Part shown: positions 41,404 through 50,915 of the stretch, one piece after another | How the letters are laid out: every line of letters starts with the position of its first letter | Numbering within the stretch: position 1 is the first letter of the stretch | Origin: Sansalvadorimonas sp965221135 | Lineage (GTDB): Bacteria; Pseudomonadota; Gammaproteobacteria; Pseudomonadales; Endozoicomonadaceae | Length of the DNA: 64,000 nt | NCBI GenBank assembly: GCA_965221135.1 | Contig: CBDCRZ010000121.1 | Location: 930,001-994,000 of the forward strand | Direction: 5' to 3' | Position numbers and translations under genes: made by a program | Notes under the pieces: generated by a model | The model's database searches: none | What the model saw: the letters and a program-made list of their open reading frames with translations, nothing else | Told to the model about the DNA's origin: nothing

Positions 41404-41811
41404 ATGGAACTGACGCTGACCACCCCCGCCCTGTTTTTCCCAGCGATCTCCCTGTTGTTCCTCTCCTATACCAACAAGTTTCTTGTGTTGGCCGGGCTCA
41501 TCCGCAACCTGCACCGGGAGTTTCAGGAAAATCCTCAACAGCCCCATCTGCCAGAACAGATTGGCATGCTGCGTAAACGCCTTTTGATGATCAAATATAT
41601 GCAGGGGCTGGGTATTCTCAGCTTTATCTTCTGCGTGGTCGATATGTTTCTGCTGTATCTCAACATGGAAGAGGCGGCACTGCTTATCTTTGGTGCCTGT
41701 CTGCTGTTACTGCTGGCATCACTGATATTCTGTGCAATAGAGATTCATATCTCAACAGAGGCACTGGATATGCAGATGCTTGATATGGATACATCCGACA
41801 CAAAAAAATAA
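41404..41811 (+). CDS. DUF2721 membrane protein
   Basis: A 135-residue protein with the DUF2721 pattern: PALFFPAISLLFLSYTNKFLVLAGLIRNL, then a polar loop ending in LRKRLLMIKYMQGLGILSFIFCV, and a third hydrophobic hairpin (LLIFGACLLLLLASLIFCAIEI). Three membrane helices, a common arrangement for this family of unknown function. Acidic Asp-rich tail. Its stop codon lies inside a strong bidirectional terminator, so it is a single-gene transcript. Confidence 0.85.
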   Translation: MELTLTTPALFFPAISLLFLSYTNKFLVLAGLIRNLHREFQENPQQPHLPEQIGMLRKRLLMIKYMQGLGILSFIFCVVDMFLLYLNMEEAALLIFGACLLLLLASLIFCAIEIHISTEALDMQMLDMDTSDTKK

Positions 41812-41835
41812 CCGGCAGAGCGCCGGTTATTTTTC
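41802..41835. terminator. Bidirectional rho-independent terminator
   Basis: TAACCGGC (41809-41816) pairs with GCCGGTTA (41822-41829) around AGAGC, flanked by an A-run on the left and a T-run on the right. It serves the convergent DUF2721 gene and the 103-residue gene. Confidence 0.9.
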
Positions 41836-41854
41836 ACAGTGAAACAGCCCGCTG

Positions 41855-42166
41855 TCAGTGGGTGATCAGTAGTTTGTAGTTGCAGGACTGGTCGTCATCT
41901 CCATAGATGGAGGGCAATGCCTGATAAGCATCCAGTACCGCATTCAGTTCATCAGGTGACAAAGACAGGTCCTTGGTTTCAAACATGGGTTCCTGTTCAC
42001 TGGCCTGGGTATGGTCCGGGTCATCAAAAAAATACATGGCCCAGCCGATCTGATACATACCTTCCTCTTCCTTCTCCATTACACCAGCATAGATACGCGC
42101 ATGGGTGCAGGACGTTGACGCCAGTGACGGGGGGAAGTGTGCAAGTAGCACCTGAACGCTGTTCAT
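41855..42166 (-). CDS. Small acidic hypothetical protein
   Basis: This 103-residue soluble protein has no recognised motif. Acidic segments (MEKEEEGMYQIGWAMYFFDD, IYGDDDQSCNYKLLITH) and a predicted helix LSPDELNAVLDAYQAL suggest a compact alpha/beta domain. The start at 42166 is the only ATG at this end. It ends before the shared terminator and is transcribed away from dapE. I cannot assign a function. Confidence 0.65.
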   Translation of the reverse strand: MNSVQVLLAHFPPSLASTSCTHARIYAGVMEKEEEGMYQIGWAMYFFDDPDHTQASEQEPMFETKDLSLSPDELNAVLDAYQALPSIYGDDDQSCNYKLLITH

Positions 42167-42318
42167 TCATTGATCCTTTTGATTAGAGTCGTTTTTCTAC
42201 TTCATTTATTAGGAGACAAAACTATTTATCCAGTATGGGGCAGAAATCATGCAGGAATCAAACTCGAAGCCATTCTTCTGTTATCATTTGCAAAAAACAG
42301 AAGCAAAAGAACTGTCTG

Positions 42319-43467
42319 ATGTCTGATCTTTCCAAAACCCTGACACTTGCCTGCGAACTTATCTCTCGCCCGTCTATCACTCCTGAAGATGCAGGCTGCC
42401 AGGAACTGCTGGCTGATCGCCTGGCCAGCCTTGGCTTTGTGGCCGAGCATATGCGCTACAGCGACCACCACGGAGACACCGACAACCTCTGGCTGCGCAG
42501 GGGTGACTCTGGCCCTCTGTTTGTCTTTGCCGGTCATACCGATGTGGTACCCAGCGGCCCGGAGGAAGAGTGGCAGTTCCCTCCTTTTGAACCCACCTTC
42601 CATGAAGGCTTTCTCTGTGGCCGTGGCGCCGCCGACATGAAAGGCAGCATTGCCTCCATCATTGTTGCCATCGAACAATTTGTTGCCGAACACCCTGACC
42701 ACAAAGGCTCCATTGCTCTGCTGATTACCAGTGACGAGGAAGGCCCGGCCACCTGTGGCACGGTCAAGGTGATTGAAGCGCTGGAAACGCGCAGCGAGAA
42801 GATCGACTGGTGTCTGGTAGGCGAACCTTCCAGCACAGAGAAAGTAGGCGATGTGATTAAAAATGGTCGCCGGGGTTCACTGGGGGCCAAGCTCAGCATC
42901 AAGGGTATCCAGGGCCATGTGGCTTACCCTCACCTGGCAGAGAACCCTGTCTTCACAGCGGCTCCGGCCATTACCGAAATGTCCGCCACCGAGTGGGACA
43001 AAGGCAACGCCTTCTTCCCGCCCACCAGCTTCCAGATTTCCAATGTTCATGCTGGCACCGGAGCCACTAACGTGATCCCGGGCAGTCTGAATATGATCTG
43101 TAACTTCCGGTTCTCGACCGAACAAACAGATACCGGTCTGCAAAAACGCTTTGAAGAGCTGCTGGACAGCCACAAGCTCAAGTATGACCTGGAGTGGAAC
43201 CTTAGCGGCCAGCCTTTCCTGACGGCTGAAGGCGACCTGGTTGCGGCAACCGTAGCCGCTATTGAGAGCGTTTGCGGTTACACTCCGGAGCTATCCACCG
43301 CAGGCGGCACCTCCGACGGCCGCTTCATAGCCCCAACAGGAGCTCAGGTACTCGAACTCGGCCCCTGCAACGACACCATTCATAAAGTGGATGAGCGGGT
43401 GAAGGCATCAGACCTGGAAACCCTGACAGTTATCTACCAGAAAATGCTGGATAACCTCCTGCTCTGA
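42319..43467 (+). CDS. dapE: Succinyl-diaminopimelate desuccinylase
   Basis: I choose ATG 42319 (382 residues, MSDLSKTLTLACELISRPS) because it matches the family N-terminus; the open frame begins earlier at 42235 with an atypical basic leader. Metal ligands and catalytic residues of the M20 family are present: FAGHTDVVPSGP (His and Asp), GRGAADMKGSIA, the catalytic Glu in TSDEEGPAT, VGEPSSTEKVGD, and the late His in NDTIHKVDERV. It hydrolyses N-succinyl-LL-diaminopimelate in lysine and peptidoglycan synthesis. It ends at a hairpin before the deubiquitinase gene. Confidence 0.96.
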   Translation: MSDLSKTLTLACELISRPSITPEDAGCQELLADRLASLGFVAEHMRYSDHHGDTDNLWLRRGDSGPLFVFAGHTDVVPSGPEEEWQFPPFEPTFHEGFLCGRGAADMKGSIASIIVAIEQFVAEHPDHKGSIALLITSDEEGPATCGTVKVIEALETRSEKIDWCLVGEPSSTEKVGDVIKNGRRGSLGAKLSIKGIQGHVAYPHLAENPVFTAAPAITEMSATEWDKGNAFFPPTSFQISNVHAGTGATNVIPGSLNMICNFRFSTEQTDTGLQKRFEELLDSHKLKYDLEWNLSGQPFLTAEGDLVAATVAAIESVCGYTPELSTAGGTSDGRFIAPTGAQVLELGPCNDTIHKVDERVKASDLETLTVIYQKMLDNLLL

Positions 43468-43489
43468 CCCTTATAAGCCAACCTGCCTG

Positions 43490-43515
43490 CCAACCCTCAT
43501 TAACAAGAGGGTTGG
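43490..43515 (+). terminator. Terminator after dapE
   Basis: CCAACCCTC (43490-43498) pairs perfectly with GAGGGTTGG (43507-43515) over an 8-base loop. The following sequence (TATTACTG) has only a weak U-run. Confidence 0.6.
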
Positions 43516-43603
43516 TATTACTGACCCTCTTAGCTTCCAATGTGCACGATTGAGTCCTGACCCTGTCTTATCCTCAAGAACAGGCATTTAGAAAGGATTC
43601 ATT

Positions 43604-45157
43604 ATGTTACAACCAATAAGAACACAGCCGTCCACCAGGCGGGGGGCAGGCTTAGGGAAAAAGTGGACAACAACTCCTGAAACCTTTTTTGGGTGGCCGG
43701 CCAGAAGTGTTCAGAAAAAGCGTAGCCATCCTGAAAATAATGTTTCCTCACCAAACAAGCGTCTTCGGTTAGATCCTTTGATACCCAGAACATACGGCAC
43801 ATCCTACTGGAACCCTTTACCCAGTGCCCCTGCCGGACTTTTGAACTTGTTTCGTGCAAGCACACCAGCAACTGCACCCATGGATAGGGAACCTTCAGGA
43901 TCAGGGTTACAAAATCGCGGAAATACCTGTTTTATCAACAGTGCCATTCAGTTGCTGGCTCACCATCTGAAAAACACAAACCTGCCCAAACCTGTCACCC
44001 TGGAAAACATCCCGAAAGCGATTGCGGAACGTCTGGGCGACAACGCAAAAACCTTTGTGAACCTGAACCATGCCACCCTCGACCTCTGCCATGAGCTGAC
44101 CCGGGAGCCCTGCAACGAGAACGCCATTGAACCGCTGATGACAGAGTTCCTGCACTGCTACAAGAATTACTGTGAAGCTGATGATGGCAGTATTGGCCAG
44201 ACAATTTTCGGCAATGGCCGCTGCCTTATTGATGACCAGGGCAAGTTTCATTTCTATGGCACCTCCCAGCAGGACTGCCAGGAATTTCTTGATCAAATAT
44301 GTGCAGTACTCGGTTTAAGCACAAGTGACACATCATCCCTGATACAGATCAGCAGCCTGCGCCTGTACAAAGAGAACGATCTGCTATTCAGCCGTCCGGA
44401 AGGAGGCTCGGGTGCCATAGACCGCAGCCCTATGCTCACCCTGGAAGTCCCTGAGGCCGAAAGTCGTCCTACTCTGCAGTCCTGTGTTTCGGCCTATCTT
44501 GGGGAAGAAGCCATGACCGACGAAAATCGTATCAACTGGTCCACGCAGGATCTGACCCAGGCAGGCCTGATGCCAAGACTGCGCTCAACCAGCGAAAAGC
44601 CCAGATCCCAACGGGATGAAGCACTGAAAGGCTCGAAAGGCGTCAAAGAAATCCAACTGGTTTACGTCGGTGAAAAACCGCCCGAGAGCCTGATGCTACT
44701 GATCAAACTCTTCACCTTCAGCCAGGGTCAGGGTGGAGTTAAACTCACCGACAAAGGCACCTGCATTACCGCCAGCGCCGGAGAACTGATTATGATTCCC
44801 TTTAAGCAGGGTACTATTAAGCAAAGCACGGCCAAGCAAGGAACTATGGCCTCAGATCAGGGGGCAACACAGTGCCCCAAAGACCTCAGGCTCTCCGACG
44901 ACACCGTCTGGCAGCCCTATAAAGTGCGTCATATCGCCATACACTCTGGCCAGTCTCCAAGGTACGGGCATTACACTACCCTGGTCTCAAAAGATGGTAA
45001 ACCGGTTCTCTGCAATGACCAGTTTGTGCATCAGGCCAGTGATCTGACCTTTGCTGAGTATGTGAAAGATCACCCTCACTGTGGCTACCTGTACAGCCTG
45101 CAGGCTGTTGAGGTAATGAGTTCTGAAGCCCCTCAAGAAAGCAGGTCTGAGCGATAG
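43604..45157 (+). CDS. Eukaryote-like ubiquitin-specific protease (C19/USP family)
   Basis: The 517-residue protein carries the USP hallmarks. The Cys box GLQNRGNTCFINSAIQLL has Cys109 as nucleophile. SQQDCQEFLDQI corresponds to the QQDAxEFL motif. The His box HSGQSPRYGHYTTLV has His456, followed by CNDQFV with the Asn/Asp pair. The N-terminal 100 residues are disordered and basic and contain KKR (38-40) and KRLR (52-55), spaced like a bipartite nuclear localisation signal. Bacteria lack ubiquitin, so the substrate is presumably in a eukaryotic host, with export by a type III-like or other signal-free system (inference). AAAGGA precedes the ATG. Confidence 0.88.
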   Translation: MLQPIRTQPSTRRGAGLGKKWTTTPETFFGWPARSVQKKRSHPENNVSSPNKRLRLDPLIPRTYGTSYWNPLPSAPAGLLNLFRASTPATAPMDREPSGSGLQNRGNTCFINSAIQLLAHHLKNTNLPKPVTLENIPKAIAERLGDNAKTFVNLNHATLDLCHELTREPCNENAIEPLMTEFLHCYKNYCEADDGSIGQTIFGNGRCLIDDQGKFHFYGTSQQDCQEFLDQICAVLGLSTSDTSSLIQISSLRLYKENDLLFSRPEGGSGAIDRSPMLTLEVPEAESRPTLQSCVSAYLGEEAMTDENRINWSTQDLTQAGLMPRLRSTSEKPRSQRDEALKGSKGVKEIQLVYVGEKPPESLMLLIKLFTFSQGQGGVKLTDKGTCITASAGELIMIPFKQGTIKQSTAKQGTMASDQGATQCPKDLRLSDDTVWQPYKVRHIAIHSGQSPRYGHYTTLVSKDGKPVLCNDQFVHQASDLTFAEYVKDHPHCGYLYSLQAVEVMSSEAPQESRSER

Positions 45158-45307
45158 GGCAAAGAGTTCAGCTGCTGATTAAGCACGGAGAGCTAAGTGC
45201 GGTGAATTAACCACAAAGAGATAAGCGCAGAGAATTAGGCTCAGAGAAGCAGGCATTGTAAACTGCACGGATTCCTTCCCATCTGATTCGTTGAAATAAG
45301 CCTGATC

Positions 45308-46186
45308 ATGTCCTTCAGCCTACGCTGCCCCATCTGCCGTGCACCTCTTGAGACCTCATCACAGGGTGTGTTCTGCTCTGCTGGTCACAGTTTTGACCGT
45401 GCCCGACAGGGTTACCTGAATCTGCTGCCTTCCCATAAGAAACGCAGTGCCAGCCCCGGCGACAGCCCTGAAATGGTTCAGGCCCGCAACCGCTTCCTCA
45501 ACACGGGTCTGTATCAGGCACCTGCGCAGGCTCTGATTCAACAGGCCAGCACATACCTCTCCAGCACCCTCTCCAGCACCCTCTGCAACACTTCTAACCC
45601 CGTGATTGTTGATGCAGGCTGTGGTGAAGGGTATTACACCGCTGGCCTGAAACAGGCTCTGCCCGAGAGTCAGGTTGTTGGTTTTGATATCTCCCGACCC
45701 GCCGTACAAAGCTGCTGCCGAAGGGACAAAAGCATTCAGTGGCTGGTCGCCAGCGTTGCCGACATCCCTCTGCCCGATAACAGTGCAGACCTGATTGTCA
45801 GCGTGTTCTCCCGTATCGACTGGGCAGAGTTTACCCGCCTGCTGAAACCCGGCGGCCATGTATTGGTGCTGGGCCCCGGGCCGGAACATCTTCTGGAATT
45901 GCGGGAAGCCATCTATGAAGATGTACGCCCTTATCCGGAAGACAAACTGCTCAGCCTGCTCCCCGAAACCGTCTCTCTGGTGAACAAGCTGCCAGTTAAT
46001 GACCGGCTGGAAGTCAACAGCAGCCAGACGTTGATGGACCTGCTGGCGATGACACCACACTACTGGCATATCAAACCGGCCCAGCGTTCCAGTCTTGAAC
46101 AGCGGGAACACTTGCACTGCCGTCTGGATATGCGCCTCTATGCATTCCAATACCTATCTTCTTCTACTCCCGGAACACAGTCATGA
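45308..46186 (+). CDS. rlmA: 23S rRNA (guanine745-N1)-methyltransferase
   Basis: This 292-residue enzyme has the RlmA layout: an N-terminal zinc finger (CPICRAPLE, then FCSAGHSFDRARQGYLNLL), the segment SPGDSPEMVQARNRFLNTGLY, a Rossmann SAM-binding motif VDAGCGEGYYT with acidic GFDIS, and SVFSRIDWAEFTRLLKPGG. It methylates G745 in helix 35 of 23S rRNA. Length is slightly above the E. coli protein. Its TGA overlaps the ATG of the next gene (ATGA), so they are coupled. Confidence 0.93.
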   Translation: MSFSLRCPICRAPLETSSQGVFCSAGHSFDRARQGYLNLLPSHKKRSASPGDSPEMVQARNRFLNTGLYQAPAQALIQQASTYLSSTLSSTLCNTSNPVIVDAGCGEGYYTAGLKQALPESQVVGFDISRPAVQSCCRRDKSIQWLVASVADIPLPDNSADLIVSVFSRIDWAEFTRLLKPGGHVLVLGPGPEHLLELREAIYEDVRPYPEDKLLSLLPETVSLVNKLPVNDRLEVNSSQTLMDLLAMTPHYWHIKPAQRSSLEQREHLHCRLDMRLYAFQYLSSSTPGTQS

Positions 46187-46611
46187 GCACCTCTGATCAA
46201 AGCACATCTGATACCGACACCAACACCGCGCCCCAGCAGCCCGATGTTGAAATCTATGTCATGAAACAGACGCTGAACACTATCACCGGCTGGCTCGAAG
46301 CCCAGTTTGACCATTGCTCAGAAATAGAAACCCGTGGCCGCAGCCATACCCTGACCGTGACCCTGGGCGAACATCAGATCCCGGTAAACATTGTCGAGAA
46401 TGCCTCAGGCAAGGCCTGGACCAGCATCTGGTTTGACTCCCAAAATACCGCCTGGAGCAATGATGCCGAGTGTGGCCGCAGTGCTCATGCTGCCCTCAAT
46501 GCCCGGGTGCGATGTAATGCCTCGTTTTGGAAAGAAGAAGCTGGCAATATGGATGAGTGGCTGGAAATCAGTATGGAGGGAGAAGAATCCCTGATCGACT
46601 GGCCGTCCTGA
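46183..46611 (+). CDS. Hypothetical protein coupled to rlmA
   Basis: A 142-residue soluble acidic protein whose ATG overlaps the rlmA stop by four bases. A Ser/Thr/Asp-rich disordered N-terminus (about 1-24) precedes a globular part with VEIYVMKQTLNTITGWLEAQF, WTSIWFDSQNTAW and WLEISMEGEE. No recognised family. Conserved-looking Trp residues and the coupling suggest a genuine gene whose stoichiometry is tied to RlmA. No membrane segments. Confidence 0.7.
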   Translation: MSTSDQSTSDTDTNTAPQQPDVEIYVMKQTLNTITGWLEAQFDHCSEIETRGRSHTLTVTLGEHQIPVNIVENASGKAWTSIWFDSQNTAWSNDAECGRSAHAALNARVRCNASFWKEEAGNMDEWLEISMEGEESLIDWPS

Positions 46612-46760
46612 TTCACTGCTCTGATTAACCACAGAACCTGTATAAGTAAAGCCGCGACCGTTGACCCGATACCGCTCACAGGTTCGGCCGAGGTGATAAA
46701 ATAACCACAATGTCTGCGTACCCATACCGGTGCGCTTTTTGCCAAACTGAATAGAACTAC

Positions 46761-49268
46761 ATGGACACAACCGTCAGCATGAGCCGCACCATTTTTAATT
46801 TCCTGCGCAGACTTATGTTTCTCTGGGTGAAAACATCCGTCCAGGGTCTGCAGGGAAATCCGTTATTCGATAAGAACACACCTGAAGGCATGGCCGATCA
46901 GAGGCCAACCATTTACGTGCTCCACAGCCGCTCACTCTCCGACCTGCTGGTACTGGATCGTGAGTGCATAAAAGCCGGCCTGCCCCGCCCCTATGCCGAA
47001 CTGACAGGGCAGGATATTGAAGAGAGTCACTCTTATTTCTTCCTGACCAAACCCGAAGGTCTGCTGGTAAGGCGTGAACGTATGCACCATGCGCCACGAC
47101 TGAAGCGACTGGCTCAGGCCGTTGAACAACACCGAGACTCTGACGTACGTATTGTACCGATCACAGTGTTCTGGGGGCGTCGCCCGGACAAGGAGCAGTC
47201 AGCCTTCAAGCTGCTGTTTGCCTGGCACTACAACGTCGGTAGTCGCTTTAAAAAGTTTTTGGCAATACTGCTTCACGGTCGTCAGACACTGATTCACTTT
47301 AATGCGCCTCTGTCTCTGCGTGAATTTGTCGATGAAGGACAGGACGAAGAACGCACCCTGCGCAAAATAAACCGCGTATTACGGGTACACTTCCGTCAGC
47401 TGCGCACCTCGGTGAACGGTCCCGACCAGTCTCACCGCCGCACTTTGGTGAACAGCCTGATTAACTCTGAAGTCATCCAGCGCGCCGTGCGCAAAGAGAT
47501 GGAGACAGAGGGCATCAGTCAGGAAAACGCAATGTTGCGGGCGAAAAAGTATGCCAATGAAATCGCCTCCGATTACTCCTACCCTGTCGTACGGGTACTG
47601 GACAGGCTGCTGACCTGGTTCTGGAACAAGATCTACAACGGTGTCCAGGTGAACCACCTGGAACCCGTTCGAGAGCTGGCCAAGGACCATGAGATTGTCT
47701 ACCTGCCCTGCCACCGCAGCCATATCGACTATCTGCTGCTCTCCTATGTGCTCTATTACAACGGCCTTCAAACACCCCATGTGGCAGCGGGTATCAACCT
47801 GAATATGCCGGGTATTGGCTCTTTCCTGCGCAGCGGTGGTGCTTTCTTTATTCGCCGCACATTTAAGGGCAACCCGCTCTACTCCGCAGTCTTCCATGAA
47901 TACCTGCACACACTGTTTACCCGGGGTTTCCCTACAGAGTTCTTTGTGGAAGGTGGACGCTCCCGTACTGGCCGTACCCTGAAGCCCAAGACCGGTATGC
48001 TCTCCATTATGCTGCGCAGCTACCTGCGCAGTCATCGCAAGCCTATTGCCCTGGTGCCTATCTACATTGGTTATGAAAAGGTACTGGAAGCTCGCACTTA
48101 TATGGGCGAACTGCGCGGCAAACAGAAGAAGAAAGAGTCCCCTCTGGATATCTTCCGTACCGTTGCCACCCTGAAAGAGAACTTCGGTTATGCCTATGTG
48201 AACTTTGGCAAGCCGATAAAACTCAATGATTTTCTCAATCAGCAGCAGCCTGACTGGCAGCAACAGGAGTATGACGAAGACTTTCGCCCGGCCTGGCTCC
48301 GTGAAACCACCGACAACCTGGGTACGGTTGTCGCCAGCCATATCAATACTGCTGCCGCTATCAACAGTGTGAATATGGTCGCTATGGCGCTGCTGAACAC
48401 ACCCCGTCAGGCACTGGGTGAAGAGGAACTGGTACAGCTGCTCAACGCCATGAACAACCTGATTGCCCGGGTGCCTTACAGTGATTACATCACCCGCCCG
48501 GACATCGACGGTCAGGCGATGCTCAAACAGGTGGAAAGCCTGAAGATGATTGAGCGCAAGGCTGACAGCCTTGGCGACATCATCTGCCTGGATGAGCGTA
48601 ATGCGGTGCTGATGACTTACTACCGCAATAACATCCTGCACCTGCTGGCGATTCCATCACTGATCTGCCGTTTGTTTGCCAACAGTTACCACCAGTCCCG
48701 TGATGATATTCACAGCACTACCCAGCGTTACTACCCCTATTTCAAAGCAGAGCTGTTCCTGCGCTGGGATGAGCTGGAACTCAGTGGTGTAGTCGACAAC
48801 TGGCTCGATGCTCTTGTCGCCACTGGCCTGCTCACCGTAGAGGGGGACACCTTCAGCCGCCCGGACTCCGGCAGTGCCGAGTTTATTACCCTGTCACTCA
48901 TCTCCCGTGCGGTACAACAGCCCTTTGAGCGCTTCTTTGTGGTGGTCAGCCTGCTGCTGCGTAATGGTTCTGGGCGCATTGATGCTGAAGAGCTGGAGAA
49001 GCAGAGCAAGGAGCTGGCACAGCGCCTGTCGATGCTTCATGGCCTGAATGCACCGGAATTCTTTGACAAAGTCCTGTTCCGCCACTTTATTGGTGAGCTG
49101 CAGGCAAATGCACAGATAGGTATGGATGGAGAAGGTCGCCTGACCTTTGATGATCAGCTCACCGCCCTGGCGGAAGATTCCCGGATACTGCTGCCCAGCG
49201 AGATACGTCACAGCATCAAGCAGGTCACCTGGAACCGGGGTCCGGATACCCAGAGCGAAAACGACTGA
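46761..49268 (+). CDS. plsB: Glycerol-3-phosphate 1-O-acyltransferase
   Basis: The 835-residue protein is full length for PlsB. Acyltransferase blocks are visible in order: YLPCHRSHIDYLLL with the HxxxxD catalytic pair (about residue 318), GGAFFIRRTFKGNPLY, FFVEGGRSRTGRTLKPKTGML, and PIALVPIYIGYEKV. It acylates the sn-1 position of glycerol-3-phosphate at the inner membrane, the first step of phospholipid synthesis, using acyl-ACP or acyl-CoA. It is followed by a good terminator. The start ATG at 46761 gives the usual family N-terminus length. Confidence 0.96.
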   Translation: MDTTVSMSRTIFNFLRRLMFLWVKTSVQGLQGNPLFDKNTPEGMADQRPTIYVLHSRSLSDLLVLDRECIKAGLPRPYAELTGQDIEESHSYFFLTKPEGLLVRRERMHHAPRLKRLAQAVEQHRDSDVRIVPITVFWGRRPDKEQSAFKLLFAWHYNVGSRFKKFLAILLHGRQTLIHFNAPLSLREFVDEGQDEERTLRKINRVLRVHFRQLRTSVNGPDQSHRRTLVNSLINSEVIQRAVRKEMETEGISQENAMLRAKKYANEIASDYSYPVVRVLDRLLTWFWNKIYNGVQVNHLEPVRELAKDHEIVYLPCHRSHIDYLLLSYVLYYNGLQTPHVAAGINLNMPGIGSFLRSGGAFFIRRTFKGNPLYSAVFHEYLHTLFTRGFPTEFFVEGGRSRTGRTLKPKTGMLSIMLRSYLRSHRKPIALVPIYIGYEKVLEARTYMGELRGKQKKKESPLDIFRTVATLKENFGYAYVNFGKPIKLNDFLNQQQPDWQQQEYDEDFRPAWLRETTDNLGTVVASHINTAAAINSVNMVAMALLNTPRQALGEEELVQLLNAMNNLIARVPYSDYITRPDIDGQAMLKQVESLKMIERKADSLGDIICLDERNAVLMTYYRNNILHLLAIPSLICRLFANSYHQSRDDIHSTTQRYYPYFKAELFLRWDELELSGVVDNWLDALVATGLLTVEGDTFSRPDSGSAEFITLSLISRAVQQPFERFFVVVSLLLRNGSGRIDAEELEKQSKELAQRLSMLHGLNAPEFFDKVLFRHFIGELQANAQIGMDGEGRLTFDDQLTALAEDSRILLPSEIRHSIKQVTWNRGPDTQSEND

Positions 49269-49294
49269 TTCATCGCCCGATTCAAGGCACAGAG

Positions 49295-49331
49295 ACTGGC
49301 AGCCAGTGATCAATCCTGGCTGCCAGTTTTC
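49295..49331 (+). terminator. Terminator after plsB
   Basis: ACTGGCAGCCA (49295-49305) pairs exactly with TGGCTGCCAGT (49317-49327), followed by TTTT. Confidence 0.85.
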
Positions 49332-49453
49332 TCCGCAAACCTCACGCAAATATTAATAATTACATGCGTTTCGGGAACCCTTTGCCCCCTCAGCTGTCAA
49401 TGCCGCAGTGACTGGAAGATTTGTCTTCCCGTCGGTTTCACTCTGGAGGCATT

Positions 49454-50644
49454 ATGTTCGCGGCTGTTTACAGGTTTTCTGCTCTGCTCAATCACCCGGC
49501 ACGGTTCATTCGACTGATGCTTTTCACCCTGCCTCTCACGCTCTCCCTTGGCCTGAGCCCGCTGGCCACAGCCTACCTGCCAGCCGATGTGGAAACCAGC
49601 TCACCCGCTGCCCGCATCAAGAGCCGCCTGTACCAGATAGATGCGTACGAAAAGCCTCTGCTTCAGGATCTCACCTGCCTGAGAACAGGACTACAGCACC
49701 AGCCACAAACCCTGCAGGGGCTGGGTGAACAGACAGAAGAACAGAAAGACCTATACCAGAAGAACCGGCAATATCAGGAGACGTTATTTCGCTCGGTCAG
49801 CCAGCAGATGAACCAGAACACCGCTCAGTTCCATACTGAACTCCAGCAATTGCAGTCAGCCCATGATCAGTTGCGTGAGAGGTACCTCAGCTTCTCCGCC
49901 TCAGATATTCGCGTGGGATACTATGTCGTCATCGCAGCCGCCACCTACGGCACATTTAAAGCCATCACCTGGCATCCACTCTATGCCGGCGCCTCCTTCC
50001 TTGCGGCAGGGGCTCTCTACCATCTGCTGAACACAGTCCACAGTCAAACCCAGGAAAACCTGCGGGAAGATATGCGCAACAAGAGCGCCAGTATGGAAGA
50101 GTTGGAAAGTCGTGCGCTGGCACACTTTAAAACCATCAGTCAGCTGGGTTTAGAACTCAGCAACAGCCGTTGGCGCACACTGCAGAACCAGGCGTTAATT
50201 CAAAATCTGCCCCTGTTCACCAGCGAAGAGGTGCCATCCACCATCAATAAACGCTATCAGCGCAATCGTGATTTTATGGTGCTAAACGATATTGCCTACT
50301 CACTGGATCAACTGCCAGAACAGCTCAGCCCTTTTCTGGGGCCCATGAGTGAGATTGATGTGTTTGTACTGACCTTTGCCAATGACAAAACGCCCCAGGC
50401 CTCCACACAAAATCTACAGCCAGATTCCGATACCCAGGCAACTCTGCAAAGCCACCAAAGCTACCGGTTACTGCGCCACCAGGGAACCTATTATCTGGGC
50501 CTGCCCATCATCAATGCCAAAGGCCTTGAACAGCCATCGTTTATCAGCTTCCCTGATACCGCCTCAGTGATGACCTTCCTGCACAAAACCGGGCAGCTCT
50601 GTAACCAGAAGTATTTTGGTTTTATGAGTTTTCAGCGGGGTTAA
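49454..50644 (+). CDS. Unknown exported coiled-coil membrane protein
   Basis: I choose ATG 49454, preceded by GGAGG with ideal spacing; the frame itself opens 11 codons earlier at a TTG. The 396-residue product has a signal peptide (MLFTLPLTLSLGLSPLATAY region, about 22-41). A long Gln/Glu-rich coiled coil follows (EQTEEQKDLYQKNRQYQETL onward, about 85-155). One or two hydrophobic segments come next (VGYYVVIAAATYGTF and LYAGASFLAAGALYHLL), and a C-terminal globular region ends with CNQKYFGFMSFQRG. No recognised family. It stands alone between two terminator-like hairpins. Confidence 0.7.
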   Translation: MFAAVYRFSALLNHPARFIRLMLFTLPLTLSLGLSPLATAYLPADVETSSPAARIKSRLYQIDAYEKPLLQDLTCLRTGLQHQPQTLQGLGEQTEEQKDLYQKNRQYQETLFRSVSQQMNQNTAQFHTELQQLQSAHDQLRERYLSFSASDIRVGYYVVIAAATYGTFKAITWHPLYAGASFLAAGALYHLLNTVHSQTQENLREDMRNKSASMEELESRALAHFKTISQLGLELSNSRWRTLQNQALIQNLPLFTSEEVPSTINKRYQRNRDFMVLNDIAYSLDQLPEQLSPFLGPMSEIDVFVLTFANDKTPQASTQNLQPDSDTQATLQSHQSYRLLRHQGTYYLGLPIINAKGLEQPSFISFPDTASVMTFLHKTGQLCNQKYFGFMSFQRG

Positions 50645-50680
50645 TCCTGCCTGCCCTTCGCTCTGTTTGAGTGCAGAATA

Positions 50681-50711
50681 CTAAATTGAGGGAAATGCTC
50701 CCTCAATTTAG
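50681..50711 (+). terminator. Perfect 13-bp inverted repeat
   Basis: CTAAATTGAGGGA (50681-50693) and TCCCTCAATTTAG (50699-50711) form a perfect stem around a 5-base loop, 37 bases after the coiled-coil gene. It lacks a U-run but is well placed as a 3' end. Confidence 0.55.
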
Positions 50712-50760
50712 CGCATGTTCCTACTGCACCTGCAAACCAAGAACATTCTTGTTTCAAAAT

Positions 50761-50829
50761 AAAGAATCTTCGGGGCAAGCCCCCTCGCTTAGGCTCGGAC
50801 TTTCGCTACGCGAAAGCGAGGTATTCTTT
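50761..50829. repeat. Multi-stem inverted-repeat element
   Basis: Nested arms AAAGAAT/ATTCTTT, CCTCGCTT (50783-50790)/AAGCGAGG (50814-50821), TTCGC/GCGAA and GGGGCAAGCCCC would fold into a branched structure. It resembles a small non-autonomous repeat (MITE or REP type). No target duplication can be shown. Confidence 0.45.
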
Positions 50830-50915
50830 ATAGACTCCAATTTTAACCACTGCTTTGCAGCGGGAGCGCAGTAAGCTGAACCTATCGAGATGAAACCGGA
50901 TACTGTGCTTATTTT

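Noticed and set aside
47379..48641. 420-codon minus-strand frame antisense to plsB
   Set aside because: Shadow of the plsB coding sequence; low-quality composition and no ribosome site.
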